DNA of 54,706 bases from JAXGTO01 sp040774885 (GCA_040774885.1 JAXGTO010000015.1:1-54706), one strand, 5' to 3'. Numbered from the stretch's first letter, positions 7,474-18,386 are shown. Numbers and translations: made by a program. Notes: generated by a model from the sequence alone, not told the origin.

Positions 7474-8730
7474 GTGGCTTTGAAGTACGTTTCCCAGACC
7501 GACCCGCAGGTGGCCGATGCCATTTCTGCCGAACTCAACCGCCAACGTACCAGCGTTGAGCTCATCGCCTCCGAGAACTTCACCAGTCCCGCGGTCATGG
7601 AAGCCGTGGGCAGCGTCATGACCAACAAGTACGCCGAGGGCTATCCCGGCAAGCGCTATTACGGCGGATGCGAGAAGGTCGACATCGTCGAAGACCTGGC
7701 TCGCGAACGCGCCAAGAAACTCTACGGCTGCAAGTTCGCCAACGTCCAGCCCCACAGCGGCGCCAATGCCAACCTGGCCGCCTACTTCAGCATCATCAAG
7801 CCGGGCGACACCATCTTGGGAATGAGCCTCGACCAGGGCGGACATCTCACCCATGGCAGCCCCGTCAACTTCAGCGGCAAGCTCTACCATGTTGAAGCCT
7901 ACGGGCTCGACCCCGAAACCGAGACCATCGACTATGACGCCTTGGAAGCCAAGGCCAAGGCCTGCAAGCCGCAGGTCATCGTCGGCGGCGCGTCGGCCTA
8001 TCCCCGCGTCATCGATTTCGAGCGCATGGCCGATATCGCCCATGAAGTGGGCGCGTATTTCATGGTCGACATGGCCCACATCGCCGGCTTGGTTGCAACC
8101 GGAGCCCATCCCAGCCCTGTGCCTTACGCCGACATCGTCACCTCCACCAGCCACAAGACCCTGCGCGGCCCGCGCGGCGGCTTCATCTTGTGCAACGACG
8201 AAGACCTGTACAAGAAGATCAACAGCGCCGTGTTCCCCGGAGCCCAGGGCGGTCCGCTCATGCACGTCATCGCCGGCAAGGCCGTCGCTTTCGGCGAGGC
8301 GCTTCAGCCCGAATTCAAAACCTACATCGACCATGTGGTCGAAAATGCGGCCAGTCTGGGCCGCGGCATGGCCGAAGGCGGTCTGCGCCTGATTTCGGGC
8401 GGCACCGACAACCATCTGTGCCTGGTCGATCTCACGCCGGCCGACGTCACGGGCAAAGATGCCGAGCATCTGCTGGAATCCGTGGGCCTCACGGTGAATA
8501 AGAATTCCATCCCCAACGAACCGCGCAGCCCGTTCGTCACCAGCGGCATCCGCGTGGGCAGCGCCGCTGCCACCACGCGCGGCTTCACCGCCGACGACTT
8601 CTACAAGGTGGGGCAGTGTATCGCCGCAACCGTGTTCAATGCGCAAGATGACGCAAAGCTGGCCGAGATCAAGGCCGACGTGGACAAGCTGCTCGCGGCG
8701 CATCCCCTCTATCCCGAATACGGCTGTTAG
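7474..8730 (+). CDS. glyA: Serine hydroxymethyltransferase
   Basis: A 418-residue, full-length PLP enzyme that interconverts serine and glycine with tetrahydrofolate. Visible motifs are ELIASENFTS, YAEGYPGKRYYGGCE, the PLP lysine motif TSTSHKTLRGPRGG (Lys about residue 228) and a C-terminal RVGSAAATTRGF. The GTG at 7474 follows AGAAAGAGG. It is 8 bp upstream of upp, which suggests co-transcription of one-carbon and pyrimidine salvage functions. Confidence 0.97.
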   Translation: MALKYVSQTDPQVADAISAELNRQRTSVELIASENFTSPAVMEAVGSVMTNKYAEGYPGKRYYGGCEKVDIVEDLARERAKKLYGCKFANVQPHSGANANLAAYFSIIKPGDTILGMSLDQGGHLTHGSPVNFSGKLYHVEAYGLDPETETIDYDALEAKAKACKPQVIVGGASAYPRVIDFERMADIAHEVGAYFMVDMAHIAGLVATGAHPSPVPYADIVTSTSHKTLRGPRGGFILCNDEDLYKKINSAVFPGAQGGPLMHVIAGKAVAFGEALQPEFKTYIDHVVENAASLGRGMAEGGLRLISGGTDNHLCLVDLTPADVTGKDAEHLLESVGLTVNKNSIPNEPRSPFVTSGIRVGSAAATTRGFTADDFYKVGQCIAATVFNAQDDAKLAEIKADVDKLLAAHPLYPEYGC

Positions 8731-8738
8731 GAATCGCG

Positions 8739-9383
8739 ATGACCGAACTCTATGACGGACGCGTGGTACTGGTCGACCATCCCATGGTGCAGCACAAGCT
8801 CTCCAAGCTGCGTGCCAAAGACACGTCGTCCAAGGACTTCCGCGCCCTGGTAAAAGAATTGGCCATGTTCGAAAGCTACGAGGCCACGCGTGACCTGGAG
8901 CTCGAAGACGTCGAGGTGGAAACGCCCATCTGCCGGTGCATTTGCAAGCAGGTTGCCGGCAAGAAGATGGTCATCGTCCCCATTCTTCGCGCCGGTCTGG
9001 GCATGGTGGAAGGCGTGCAGGAACTGATGCCCGCCACATTCGTCGGCCATTTGGGGATGTATCGCGACCCCGATACGCACGAACCGCATGAATATTACGC
9101 CAAGATGCCCGACAGCATCGCCATCCGCGATGTGCTGGTGGTCGACCCCATGCTGGCCACCGGCGGCAGCGCCACCGCGGCGCTGCAGTATCTGCGCGCT
9201 GCCGGCGTGAAGAACATCAAGCTGATGGTGCTGGTTGCCGCCCCGTGCGGGATCGAAGCCGTGCTGGCCGCCGATCCGGATGTCACCGTATATACGTGCG
9301 CCATCGACGAAGGCCTCAATGACGATGCCTACATCGTGCCGGGTCTGGGCGACGCGGGCGATCGCATTTTCGGAACGAAGTAA
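8739..9383 (+). CDS. upp: Uracil phosphoribosyltransferase
   Basis: A 214-residue enzyme that converts uracil and PRPP to UMP. Signature segments are VPILRAGLGMVEG (uracil/PRPP site), the PRPP-binding loop VVDPMLATGGSATAAL and IDEGLNDDAYIVPGLGDAGDR at the C-terminus. Length is typical. It is followed by a strong terminator at 9441-9476. Confidence 0.97.
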   Translation: MTELYDGRVVLVDHPMVQHKLSKLRAKDTSSKDFRALVKELAMFESYEATRDLELEDVEVETPICRCICKQVAGKKMVIVPILRAGLGMVEGVQELMPATFVGHLGMYRDPDTHEPHEYYAKMPDSIAIRDVLVVDPMLATGGSATAALQYLRAAGVKNIKLMVLVAAPCGIEAVLAADPDVTVYTCAIDEGLNDDAYIVPGLGDAGDRIFGTK

Positions 9384-9440
9384 CAGCTGCATCGATTGGG
9401 CGCGTGGAGCGGCTGGAAAGCGCTATCGCGTTTGCGACGG

Positions 9441-9476
9441 AGGGCTGCAAGGCTGATCGGCCTTGCAGCCCTCTTT
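9441..9476 (+). terminator. Rho-independent terminator after upp
   Basis: AGGGCTGCAAGGC (from 9441) pairs with its complement ending at 9472, with a short loop and a following CTTTT. It closes the glyA-upp unit. Confidence 0.85.
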
Positions 9477-9501
9477 TCATGGGGCTTCCCGCAATCCGGT
9501 T

Positions 9502-9530
9502 TTGCCGTCGTTTGCGGGATTGCCTATACT
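9502..9530 (+). promoter_or_regulatory. Sigma70-type promoter for dCMP deaminase
   Basis: TTGCCG (9502-9507), a 17-bp spacer and TATACT (9525-9530). It lies 30 bp upstream of the deaminase start and just after the upp terminator. Confidence 0.7.
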
Positions 9531-9559
9531 GGGGCGAACGGATTCGGAAGGAATGGCCA

Positions 9560-10036
9560 ATGGGACAACAGGAACATACGCTTGGAGTCGATCGTCCCAG
9601 CTGGGATGAGTACTTCATGACGCTTGCCGATGAAGTGGCCACACGCACCACCTGCCTGCGCCGGGCGGTGGGGGCCATCATCGTCAAGGATCGCCGAATC
9701 CTGGCCACGGGCTACAACGGTGTTCCCAGCGGGTTGCGCCATTGTTCCGAAACGGGCTGCCTGCGCGACAAGCTGGGCGTTCCCAGCGGCCAGCGCCATG
9801 AACTGTGCCGTGGGCTCCATGCAGAGCAAAACGCCATCATCCAGGCGGCTCGCTACGGCATCGACATCTCGGGTGCCAGCATCTATGTGACGGCTCAGCC
9901 GTGCGTGGTCTGCGCCAAGATGCTCATCAACGCGGGCATCACCGAGATCATCTATCAGAATCCATATCCCGATGAGCTTTCGCAAGAGCTTTTGGCCGAA
10001 AGCGGCATCAAGATGCGGGTGTATCCCGAGCAGTGA
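9560..10036 (+). CDS. dCMP (deoxycytidylate) deaminase, zinc-dependent
   Basis: A 158-residue CDA-fold deaminase. The zinc site is HAEQNAII (His, catalytic Glu) and PCVVCAK (two Cys). The additional CSETGCLRDKL insertion is characteristic of ComEB-type deoxycytidylate deaminases. It makes dUMP from dCMP for thymidylate synthesis. The ATG at 9560 follows GGAAGGA by about 7 bp; a longer frame upstream crosses the promoter and terminator and was rejected. Confidence 0.9.
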   Translation: MGQQEHTLGVDRPSWDEYFMTLADEVATRTTCLRRAVGAIIVKDRRILATGYNGVPSGLRHCSETGCLRDKLGVPSGQRHELCRGLHAEQNAIIQAARYGIDISGASIYVTAQPCVVCAKMLINAGITEIIYQNPYPDELSQELLAESGIKMRVYPEQ

Positions 10037-10192
10037 TCGCCCAATGCGATAGGCGGTTTGATTCCGCTATGCGTTTTTTCGTCGCATCACGGCCCCATTC
10101 ACCGCTTTTTTCGCATTTATCGGTGCACGTTTCAGCATTTCCGTTATTATTGTTCGCGGTTTGTTAACGTACGGTTTCGAAAAGGCAGGTCC

Positions 10193-10477
10193 GTGGTAGT
10201 CGCCATCATCATCGGAGCTCTTGTGGGAGCAGCAGGTTTCCTCCCGCTCATGGCAGGTCTGGAGATGGCCAAGCATGTGACGAGCACATCGAATCTCAGC
10301 CATGCCACCACGCTGTTGCTGGCGGTCATGGGTTCGGTGCTCATCTTGTTCGGCGCGGTCATCATCTGCATTTTCGTTTCGCGTGAGAACCTATTGGCGT
10401 TCGCGTGTGCGGAAGCCGCCGGCATCATCGTTATGACCGTCGTCTTCATCGTTCGCCGACGCTTGATGCAAGACTAG
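10193..10477 (+). CDS. Small membrane protein heading the ATP synthase operon (AtpI-like)
   Basis: About 94 residues with three hydrophobic segments, beginning VVAIIIGALVGAAGF. The position immediately upstream of subunit a is where ATP synthase subunit I (AtpI), an assembly or c-ring factor, is usually found. The GTG at 10193 was chosen because AAAGGCAGG lies just upstream; the longer in-frame extension is basic, unlike the family, and probably untranslated. Confidence 0.6.
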   Translation: MVVAIIIGALVGAAGFLPLMAGLEMAKHVTSTSNLSHATTLLLAVMGSVLILFGAVIICIFVSRENLLAFACAEAAGIIVMTVVFIVRRRLMQD

Positions 10478-10494
10478 ACTGGAAAGGGCGTTAC

Positions 10495-11268
10495 GTGAAT
10501 CCGCTTGATGTGCTGATCGAGGATGTTCCCGAGCTCCAAGGTTCGTTCGATTCCGTTTCCGTTTTCGGCCCCATCACCAATTACACCTTCTGGATGATCA
10601 TCATCTTCGCGCTGGTGTGCATCGTGGTGTTCGCGGCCGCACGGAAACTCACGCTGGTCCCCGAGTCCAAATTCTCCAATATGGTTGAATACGGATACGA
10701 ATTCGTTCGCAAGGACATGTGCGAAAGCGCCATCGGCCATGGTTACGAGAAGCACCTGCCGTTTCTGGCCACGCTGTTCTTCTTCATCCTGATCGCCAAC
10801 TTCGTCGGGCTCATCCCCGGCTGCAAGACGCCCACCGGATCCATTTCCATCACGTGGGCGTTGTCCATCATCTCGTTCATCTATTTCAATTACTACGGCG
10901 TCAAGGCGCATGGCGGCTGGGGCTACATCAAGTCGATCGCCCCGTCGGGCCTGCCCGGCCCCATGGTGCCCGTCATCTGGTTCTTCGAGACCATCTCGCT
11001 TATCCTGCGTGCTCTTACGCTGGCCGTTCGACTTTACGGCAACATGTTCGCCGGCCACATGGTGCTGGGCATCTTCGCCTTGGCCACCAGCGTGTTCATC
11101 ACCACCGCCATCCAGAGCATGGATTTCGTCATCGCCCTTCCCTCGATTGGTTGGATGCTCCTTCTCATCGCCATGTACGCGCTTGAGATGCTGGTCGCAT
11201 TCATCCAAGCGTATGTGTTCGCCATCTTGTCAGCCGTCTACATTTCACTGGCAACCAGCGCGCATTAG
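10495..11268 (+). CDS. atpB: F1Fo ATP synthase subunit a
   Basis: A 257-residue membrane stator subunit with about five to six helices. The essential arginine lies in LAVRLYGNMFAGH (helix 4) and the last helix has ALEMLVAFIQAYVFAIL. It forms the proton half-channels against the c-ring. The GTG at 10495 follows GGAAAGGG. The region to atpE is unusually long (110 bp) and highly structured. Confidence 0.95.
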   Translation: MNPLDVLIEDVPELQGSFDSVSVFGPITNYTFWMIIIFALVCIVVFAAARKLTLVPESKFSNMVEYGYEFVRKDMCESAIGHGYEKHLPFLATLFFFILIANFVGLIPGCKTPTGSISITWALSIISFIYFNYYGVKAHGGWGYIKSIAPSGLPGPMVPVIWFFETISLILRALTLAVRLYGNMFAGHMVLGIFALATSVFITTAIQSMDFVIALPSIGWMLLLIAMYALEMLVAFIQAYVFAILSAVYISLATSAH

Positions 11269-11378
11269 GAAGGAACCCCGCGCAAGCGGGAACGGTTCGG
11301 ATCTTCGGCGGCTCGCCGCCTGATCGATAGAAGCAGTGGCTCCGGGAAAGGCCCGGAACCGACCAAAGGAGGAAACAC
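11269..11378 (+). other. Structured atpB-atpE intergenic region
   Basis: This 110-bp gap inside the operon contains consecutive GC-rich hairpins: CCCGC-GCAA-GCGGG, GGCGG-CTCG-CCGCC, and TCCGGG with CCCGGA. The consensus AAAGGAGG site for atpE follows. Similar structured leaders raise subunit c translation or stabilise its mRNA in other bacteria; this role is inferred here. Confidence 0.5.
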
Positions 11379-11597
11379 GTGGACACCACAATCGTCATCA
11401 CCGCCCTCAAGCTCGTAGGCTATGGCCTGGGCACCATGGGCCCTGGCATCGGCATCGGCATCGCCTGCTACGGCTGCTGCGTCGCCACCGCCCGCCAGCC
11501 CGAACTTCAGGGTCGCCTGTTCACCAACTTCATCATCGGCGCCGCCTTGGCAGAGGCGTTGGCCCTGATCGGCTTCGTGCTGGCATTCATCCTGTAA
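11379..11597 (+). CDS. atpE: F1Fo ATP synthase subunit c
   Basis: A 72-residue, two-helix proteolipid. Helix 1 contains the glycine pattern GPGIGIGIACYG, the loop is ARQPELQG and the ion-binding glutamate is about residue 59 in GAALAEALALIG. Residues around the glutamate are hydrophobic (EALAL) and there is no glutamine at the helix-1 sodium position, so protons are the likelier coupling ion. Helix 1 carries three cysteines (CYGCC), which is unusual for this subunit. The GTG start follows a perfect AAAGGAGG. Confidence 0.96.
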   Translation: MDTTIVITALKLVGYGLGTMGPGIGIGIACYGCCVATARQPELQGRLFTNFIIGAALAEALALIGFVLAFIL

Positions 11598-11652
11598 ATC
11601 CGGCTTTCACATCGCTATATCAGCCGTGAAAAAGCTGGAAGGAGGAATGACC

Positions 11653-12264
11653 ATGAAAGCATACAAGAGCAGCTGCGCACGGATCGGCGCGGGCGTTTTC
11701 GCCACCGCCGCCGTCACGCTCGGCGTTCCCACGCTTGCTTTCGCCGCTGAAAGCAGCGGTGGCATCAGTGCCATCTTGCCCGACATGAAGGAATTCATCC
11801 CCATGTTGGTCGCTTTCATCGTGTTGTGGATCGTCCTCGCCAAGTTCGGTTGGCCTGCCTTCGACAAGATGTTGGAGAAGCGCAAGACCACCATCGAGGA
11901 TGCCCTCGAGAAGTCCGAAGCCGACCGCGCCGAAAGCGAGCGCGTGCTGGCCGAGTACAAAAAGCAGCTTGAAGACGCCCGCACCCAGGCTTCCACCATC
12001 GTGGCGGATGCCAAGAAGACGGCGGAATCGGCCAAGGCCGACATCGCTGCTCAGGCGCAGAAAGAAGCTGCGGACATGATCGAGAAGGCCCGTGCCGCCA
12101 TCGACAACGAGAAGAAGGCTGCAATCGCCGAGCTCCAGGGCTCGGTTGCCGACACTTCCATCGCGGTCGCATCGAAATTGGTGGGCAACGACCTTTCCGA
12201 CGACGAGCATCGCAAGCTCATCGAGCGTTATGTAAAAGAGGCGGGCAGTTTCAATGTCAATTGA
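11653..12264 (+). CDS. atpF: F1Fo ATP synthase subunit b
   Basis: About 203 residues. An N-terminal signal-like stretch (ARIGAGVFATAAVTLGVP, ending AFAA) comes before the usual membrane anchor (MLVAFIVLWIVLAKFGWPAF). A long charged coiled coil follows that forms the peripheral stalk. The b-family motif FGWPAFDKMLEKRK is intact. An extra N-terminal hydrophobic segment is not part of the classical subunit b and may be a cleaved signal. The start at 11653 is about 7 bp from GGAGG; 11647 is possible. Confidence 0.92.
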   Translation: MKAYKSSCARIGAGVFATAAVTLGVPTLAFAAESSGGISAILPDMKEFIPMLVAFIVLWIVLAKFGWPAFDKMLEKRKTTIEDALEKSEADRAESERVLAEYKKQLEDARTQASTIVADAKKTAESAKADIAAQAQKEAADMIEKARAAIDNEKKAAIAELQGSVADTSIAVASKLVGNDLSDDEHRKLIERYVKEAGSFNVN

Positions 12265-12831
12265 TCGCCTCGTGGCAAAGCAGGTCACGCAAATCTATGC
12301 TGAAACGCTGCTCTACGGAGCCCAATCGCAGGGCGGCTTGGAAGCCGTGTTGCAGGCTCGTGACGAGCTCGAGCAGATCCTTGCGTACAATCGCTCGCAC
12401 GTGGAACTCACCGATGCCATGTGCAACATGGCGTATACGGCCGAAGACCGCCGCAAGCTGATCGTCGAAACGTTTTCCGATTGCGAACCGGCGCTGCGAA
12501 GCGTCTTGGGGGTCATGGCAGAACGCGGAGACATGGATATGCTGCCGCGCCTGTGGAATGATTTCAACCAGGTCATCGGCGCCAAGTTGGGAATAACCGT
12601 GGTGGATGTGACCACCGTGGTGTCGCTTGACGACAACCTGCGCTCGATCATCAAAGACAAAGCCGCCGCCGATTTCGGTGGGAAAGTCGAATTGCGCGAG
12701 CGACTCGACCCCTCCATATTGGGCGGCATCATCATGACGGCAAACGGCAAGCGCATCGACGCCAGCGTGAAATCGCAGCTCGAAACCGCTCGCAGCACGC
12801 TTAAGAAGACGACAGATGGAGGTGAATGCTA

Positions 12832-12832
<1 letters not shown>
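12254..12832 (+). CDS. atpH: F1Fo ATP synthase subunit delta
   Basis: A 192-residue OSCP/delta subunit linking the peripheral stalk to the F1 head. The C-terminal motif LDPSILGGIIM is characteristic. It overlaps the end of atpF by 11 bp, indicating coupled translation. Confidence 0.94.
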
Positions 12833-14409
<1,577 letters not shown>

Positions 14410-14422
14410 GGCGGGGTAGAGC

Positions 14423-15349
14423 ATGCCTAACCTTCACGATATCGAACGCCGGATCAACTCCGTCTCTTCGACGAAGCAGATCACGCGCACCATGGAAATG
14501 GTTGCCGCGGCAAAGATCCGCCGCTCTGCCGAGCGCGTCGATGCGGCCACGCCGTATTCCGAGTCGATGGAAGAGATGCTGGGCAATGTGGCGGCTCGTG
14601 TGGATGGTTCGGCCAATCCGCTGCTTCAAAAGCATGAAGAGGTCAAGAATCTGCTGGTCATCGCCGTGGTCTCCGACCGCGGCCTGGCCGGCGGGTTCAA
14701 CTCTAACGTGCTCCGGCATGTGGAGAAGCTCATCCACGCCAAGGCTGCACAGGGCATTCAAAGCAAGGTGATCGCTTGCGGCAAGAAGGCCGTCACTTAC
14801 TTCAACTTCCGTCAGATTCCCTTGGAGTTGGAGTTCCGCGACCTTTCCGCCGATCCCACGGTCGATGAGGCGCAGACCATTTCGATGCATGCCATCGAGG
14901 GGTATCTGGCCGACGAATTCGACCAGGTGATCGTCGTGTACAACCACGCGAAGAACGCCGCTGAGCAGATTTTGCGCGAAGAGACGTTGCTTCCCGTCGA
15001 TGCCTCTGCGGTTGCCACCGAAGAAGACTATTCCGACGTCGAGGACAAGGGCATGCAGGAAAACGGCCCTGAAGCCGTCGATGCCTCGGGTGACGTCATC
15101 TTCGAACCCAGTGTCGAAGGGGTGCTGGAGCGTTTGCTTCCGGCCTACATCAAGACCATGGTCTACCACGCGCTGGTCGACAGCGCCGCTGGCGAGCAGG
15201 GAGCGCGACGCACGGCAATGCAGAGCGCAACCGACAACGCCAACGAAATGGTCGAGACGCTGCAACGCGTTTACAACCGAGTACGTCAAGGTGCCATCAC
15301 GACCGAGATCAACGAGATCGTCGGTGGCGCAGCAGCTTTGGAGGATTAA
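14423..15349 (+). CDS. atpG: F1Fo ATP synthase subunit gamma
   Basis: A 308-residue central stalk subunit. N-terminal DIERRINSVSSTKQITRTME and C-terminal RQGAITTEINEIVGGA are the conserved rotor coiled-coil ends. An acidic stretch around residues 195-225 (TEEDYSDVED...) is a moderate insertion relative to the shortest gamma subunits. Confidence 0.95.
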   Translation: MPNLHDIERRINSVSSTKQITRTMEMVAAAKIRRSAERVDAATPYSESMEEMLGNVAARVDGSANPLLQKHEEVKNLLVIAVVSDRGLAGGFNSNVLRHVEKLIHAKAAQGIQSKVIACGKKAVTYFNFRQIPLELEFRDLSADPTVDEAQTISMHAIEGYLADEFDQVIVVYNHAKNAAEQILREETLLPVDASAVATEEDYSDVEDKGMQENGPEAVDASGDVIFEPSVEGVLERLLPAYIKTMVYHALVDSAAGEQGARRTAMQSATDNANEMVETLQRVYNRVRQGAITTEINEIVGGAAALED

Positions 15350-16789
15350 ATGGCAGAGAACACCAAGAACGCAAGCAAGGGAGCCGTGGGACGCATCGTC
15401 CGCATCGTCGGCCCGGTCGTGGATGTGGAATTCCCGCAGGAAAGCATGCCTGCCATCTACAACGCGCTGACCATCGATGCCACTACGCCCATCGGCGAGG
15501 TCAAGACCGTGCTGGAAGTGCAGATGCACCTTCCGGGCGATCTGGTCCGCGCCGTGGCCATGTCGTCGACCGACGGCTTGGTCCGTGGGCTGGAAGTGCA
15601 AGACACCGGCAACCCCATCATGATGCCCGTGGGTCCCGAGACCCTGGGCCGCATCTGGAACGTCATCGGCGAGCCCGTCGACGGCAAGCCGATGCCCGAG
15701 GTGAAGGAATGGATGCCCATCCATCATCCTGCGCCTGACTATGACACGCTGACCACCACCACCGAGATCTTCGAGACCGGCATCAAGGTCGTCGACCTCA
15801 TCGAGCCGTTCATCAAGGGCGGCAAGACGGGCCTGTTCGGCGGCGCCGGCGTCGGCAAGACGGTTATCATCCAGGAACTCATCAACAACCTCGCTCAAGA
15901 GCACGGCGGCACCTCGGTGTTCACCGGCGTGGGCGAACGTACCCGTGAGGGCACCGACCTGTTCCTCGAAATGACCGATTCGGGCGTCATCAACAAGACC
16001 TGCCTGGTATACGGCCAGATGAACGAGCCCCCCGGAGCGCGTCTGCGCGTCGGTTTGGCCGGTCTGACCGAGGCTGAGTACTTCCGCGACCAGGGCCAGG
16101 ACGTGCTGTTGTTCATCGACAACATCTTCCGCTTCACCCAGGCCGGATCCGAAGTGTCCGCTCTGCTGGGCCGCATGCCTTCCGCTGTGGGCTACCAGCC
16201 TACGCTGGCCACCGAGATGGGCGACCTGCAGGAGCGCATCACCTCCACCGAGACCGGCTCCATCACCTCGGTGCAGGCCGTATACGTGCCCGCCGACGAC
16301 TTGACCGACCCCGCGCCGGCCACCACGTTTACGCACTTGGACGCCAAGACGGTTTTGGCCCGTTCCATCGCCGAGCTGGGCATCTACCCGGCCGTCGATC
16401 CGCTGGAATCCACCAGCCGCGCACTCGACCCGCAGATCGTGGGCCAGGAGCACTACGACGTGGCCGTTGGCGTGCAGGAACTGCTGCAGAACTACAAGGA
16501 CCTGCAGGACATCATCGCCATTCTGGGTATGGACGAGCTCTCCGAAGAACAGAAGGTCACGGTCAACCGCGCCCGCAAGGTGCAGCAGTACCTGGGCCAG
16601 CCGTTCCACGTGGCCGAGCAGTTCACCGGCAACCCCGGCATCTACGTCAAACTCGAGGACACCATCCGTTCTTTCAAGGAGATCCTCGACGGCAAGTGCG
16701 ACGAGATCCCCGAGCAGTGCTTCCGTTACAAGGGCGCCATCGAGGATGTCTACGCTGCTTATGACGAGATGAAGAAGAAGGGCGAATAG
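15350..16789 (+). CDS. atpD: F1Fo ATP synthase subunit beta (catalytic)
   Basis: A 479-residue catalytic subunit with P-loop GGAGVGKT, GERTREG, catalytic-site LLFIDNIFRF and the DELSEEQK segment. The ATG immediately follows the atpG TAA (no intergenic base). Confidence 0.97.
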   Translation: MAENTKNASKGAVGRIVRIVGPVVDVEFPQESMPAIYNALTIDATTPIGEVKTVLEVQMHLPGDLVRAVAMSSTDGLVRGLEVQDTGNPIMMPVGPETLGRIWNVIGEPVDGKPMPEVKEWMPIHHPAPDYDTLTTTTEIFETGIKVVDLIEPFIKGGKTGLFGGAGVGKTVIIQELINNLAQEHGGTSVFTGVGERTREGTDLFLEMTDSGVINKTCLVYGQMNEPPGARLRVGLAGLTEAEYFRDQGQDVLLFIDNIFRFTQAGSEVSALLGRMPSAVGYQPTLATEMGDLQERITSTETGSITSVQAVYVPADDLTDPAPATTFTHLDAKTVLARSIAELGIYPAVDPLESTSRALDPQIVGQEHYDVAVGVQELLQNYKDLQDIIAILGMDELSEEQKVTVNRARKVQQYLGQPFHVAEQFTGNPGIYVKLEDTIRSFKEILDGKCDEIPEQCFRYKGAIEDVYAAYDEMKKKGE

Positions 16790-16791
16790 GG

Positions 16792-17202
16792 ATGTCTACG
16801 CTGACGTGCGATATCGTCACTCCCGCCAAGCGGCTCTTCAGCGAAGAGGCCTACATGGTTGTCGTTCCCGGCGTGGAAGGCGAAATGGGCTTTTTGGAAG
16901 ACCACGCACCGCTGGTTTCGGCTTTGGCCGACGGCACCGTTCGCGTGTTGAGCGATGCTTCCACCGTTGCCCACCGCTATGCGCTCCAGGGCGGCTATGT
17001 GCAGGTGAGCGGCAAGAAGGTCATCGTGTTGGCCGATCGCGCCGTTCCTGTCGACGAGATCGACGTCGCATCCGTCCAACAGCAGCAGACCGAACTTGAG
17101 CAGAAACTGGCCGAGGCTCCTGAAGAAGGCGCCGCACGCAAGGTCATCGAGCTCGACTTGGACTGGTGCAAAGTGCAGGAGCACGCTGCGCAAACCAAGT
17201 AG
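16792..17202 (+). CDS. atpC: F1Fo ATP synthase subunit epsilon
   Basis: A 136-residue epsilon subunit: beta-sandwich with the GEMGFLEDHAPLVSAL motif and a C-terminal helical hairpin that regulates ATPase activity. It starts 2 bp after atpD and is the last gene of the operon, followed by a terminator. Confidence 0.95.
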   Translation: MSTLTCDIVTPAKRLFSEEAYMVVVPGVEGEMGFLEDHAPLVSALADGTVRVLSDASTVAHRYALQGGYVQVSGKKVIVLADRAVPVDEIDVASVQQQQTELEQKLAEAPEEGAARKVIELDLDWCKVQEHAAQTK

Positions 17203-17224
17203 TTCTCGCTTCTATCGATTGACG

Positions 17225-17256
17225 ACGAGGGACCCGCAAGGGTCCCTCGTTCTGTT
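17225..17256 (+). terminator. ATP synthase operon terminator
   Basis: ACGAGGGACC and GGTCCCTCGT form a 10-bp stem around a short loop, followed by a modest T-rich tail (TCTGTT). Confidence 0.8.
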
Positions 17257-17328
17257 GGCGCGGCAGCTGATGCCGTGTTTTGTTCGGTTCTGGCAAAGAA
17301 CCGTTCGCTTTCTTGTGTCGAGCAGTTA

Positions 17329-17811
17329 TCAGCCCTTATGTTTGCGGTGTGCCTGCACGTGCATTGTCCATGCCATTCCCAATGCCACAATGATCGCAAT
17401 GGTGCCGGCGGATATACTGTCCATTTTCAGCATGGGCACGCCCAGCAGCATGCCGCAGACGTAGGGGATCAGCCAGAACAGCCATACGATGATGCTGAAA
17501 CGATGAAACGTCGCGCGCGCTTTTTCGCTTCCGCGGACGATGACCACGGTGGCCCATACGGCATGGAACAGCATCAACGCGATGGCCAGGGTGCCCGAAA
17601 CGGCATGCAGCCCGAGCGTCGATCCGCCGCTGGCTTGGGCCATGGATGTCATGAGCGTGGTGCCGGTGGTGTCGAAGGCGAACCCCAGCCAGAACAATAC
17701 AACGTGGTGCTTTTCAAGCTTTCCTTGGCGGCGTTCTCCGAACACGCCGAAGCTGTAGAAGACGAGAGCTGCCGTGATTGCCGCTGCGGCTACTGCTATC
17801 TGCGGATTCAT
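17329..17811 (-). CDS. HsmA-like four- to five-helix membrane protein
   Basis: A 160-residue membrane protein with five hydrophobic segments, matching the TIGR03987 / HsmA type (FWLGFAFDTTGTTLM, HAVSGTLAIALMLFHAVWAT). The biochemical role of this family is poorly defined. It overlaps the end of the upstream TetR gene by 4 bp (ATGA), so the regulator and membrane protein are one operon. Confidence 0.75.
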   Translation of the reverse strand: MNPQIAVAAAAITAALVFYSFGVFGERRQGKLEKHHVVLFWLGFAFDTTGTTLMTSMAQASGGSTLGLHAVSGTLAIALMLFHAVWATVVIVRGSEKARATFHRFSIIVWLFWLIPYVCGMLLGVPMLKMDSISAGTIAIIVALGMAWTMHVQAHRKHKG

Positions 17812-18386
17812 GATTCGCTCCCTTCTGCGCCCAAAGCGCTCTCCAGAACATCAAACAGCGCATCGCAGTTGTTGCGGCGCGCACGGATGGCATCCACCAT
17901 GCAGTCGAGGATGAAATCGCACAGCCTACGCGATGTCATGTTTCCTGGAAGGTGGTTGCAATCGATGGTTTCATCTCGTTCGAGCACGGCTTGCAGGCCT
18001 TCGCGCATATGCTCGAACTGACGGGCCTCCCGCTGCTTTCCGACGCTCATCTCGGCATCCGAAAGAGGGTAGGTCTGGTCGACCCAGTCGCTGCGGAATC
18101 GGCTGAGCGTTTCGGTCATGGAGGCGAACAGCCGGCGGCAGAAGGGGAGGAAACGCTCATGCGGTTGGGGGGAACAAAAGTCATCGTAGAACGCCTGCTG
18201 GAAGAAGTGCGTGATGACGGCCGTGGTCAAATCTGCTTTGGTGGGGAAGTAGCGGTACAAGGCGTCAACCGAAACGCCGCATTCCCGCGCCACGCCCCGC
18301 ATGTTGAGCGCAGCCAAACCCTGCGATTCGGCCAGCTCGTACGCCTTTTCCACAATAGTCTTCTGGTCGATGCTTTGCCTGGGCAC
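17808..18386 (-). CDS. TetR-family transcriptional regulator
   Basis: About 192 residues with an N-terminal TetR helix-turn-helix (LNMRGVARECGVSVDALYRYFPTK without breaks in its core) and a variable ligand domain. The GTG at 18386 follows GGGAGG; a longer in-frame start lies inside the operator and is less likely. It is co-transcribed with the HsmA-like gene and probably autoregulated through the palindrome at 18407-18419. Confidence 0.88.
   Translation of the reverse strand: MPRQSIDQKTIVEKAYELAESQGLAALNMRGVARECGVSVDALYRYFPTKADLTTAVITHFFQQAFYDDFCSPQPHERFLPFCRRLFASMTETLSRFRSDWVDQTYPLSDAEMSVGKQREARQFEHMREGLQAVLERDETIDCNHLPGNMTSRRLCDFILDCMVDAIRARRNNCDALFDVLESALGAEGSES

Noticed and set aside
11379..11597. 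Sodium-type ATP synthase c subunit.
   Set aside because: The helix-1 glutamine and the Ser/Thr next to the ion-binding glutamate are absent; the surroundings are hydrophobic, favouring protons.
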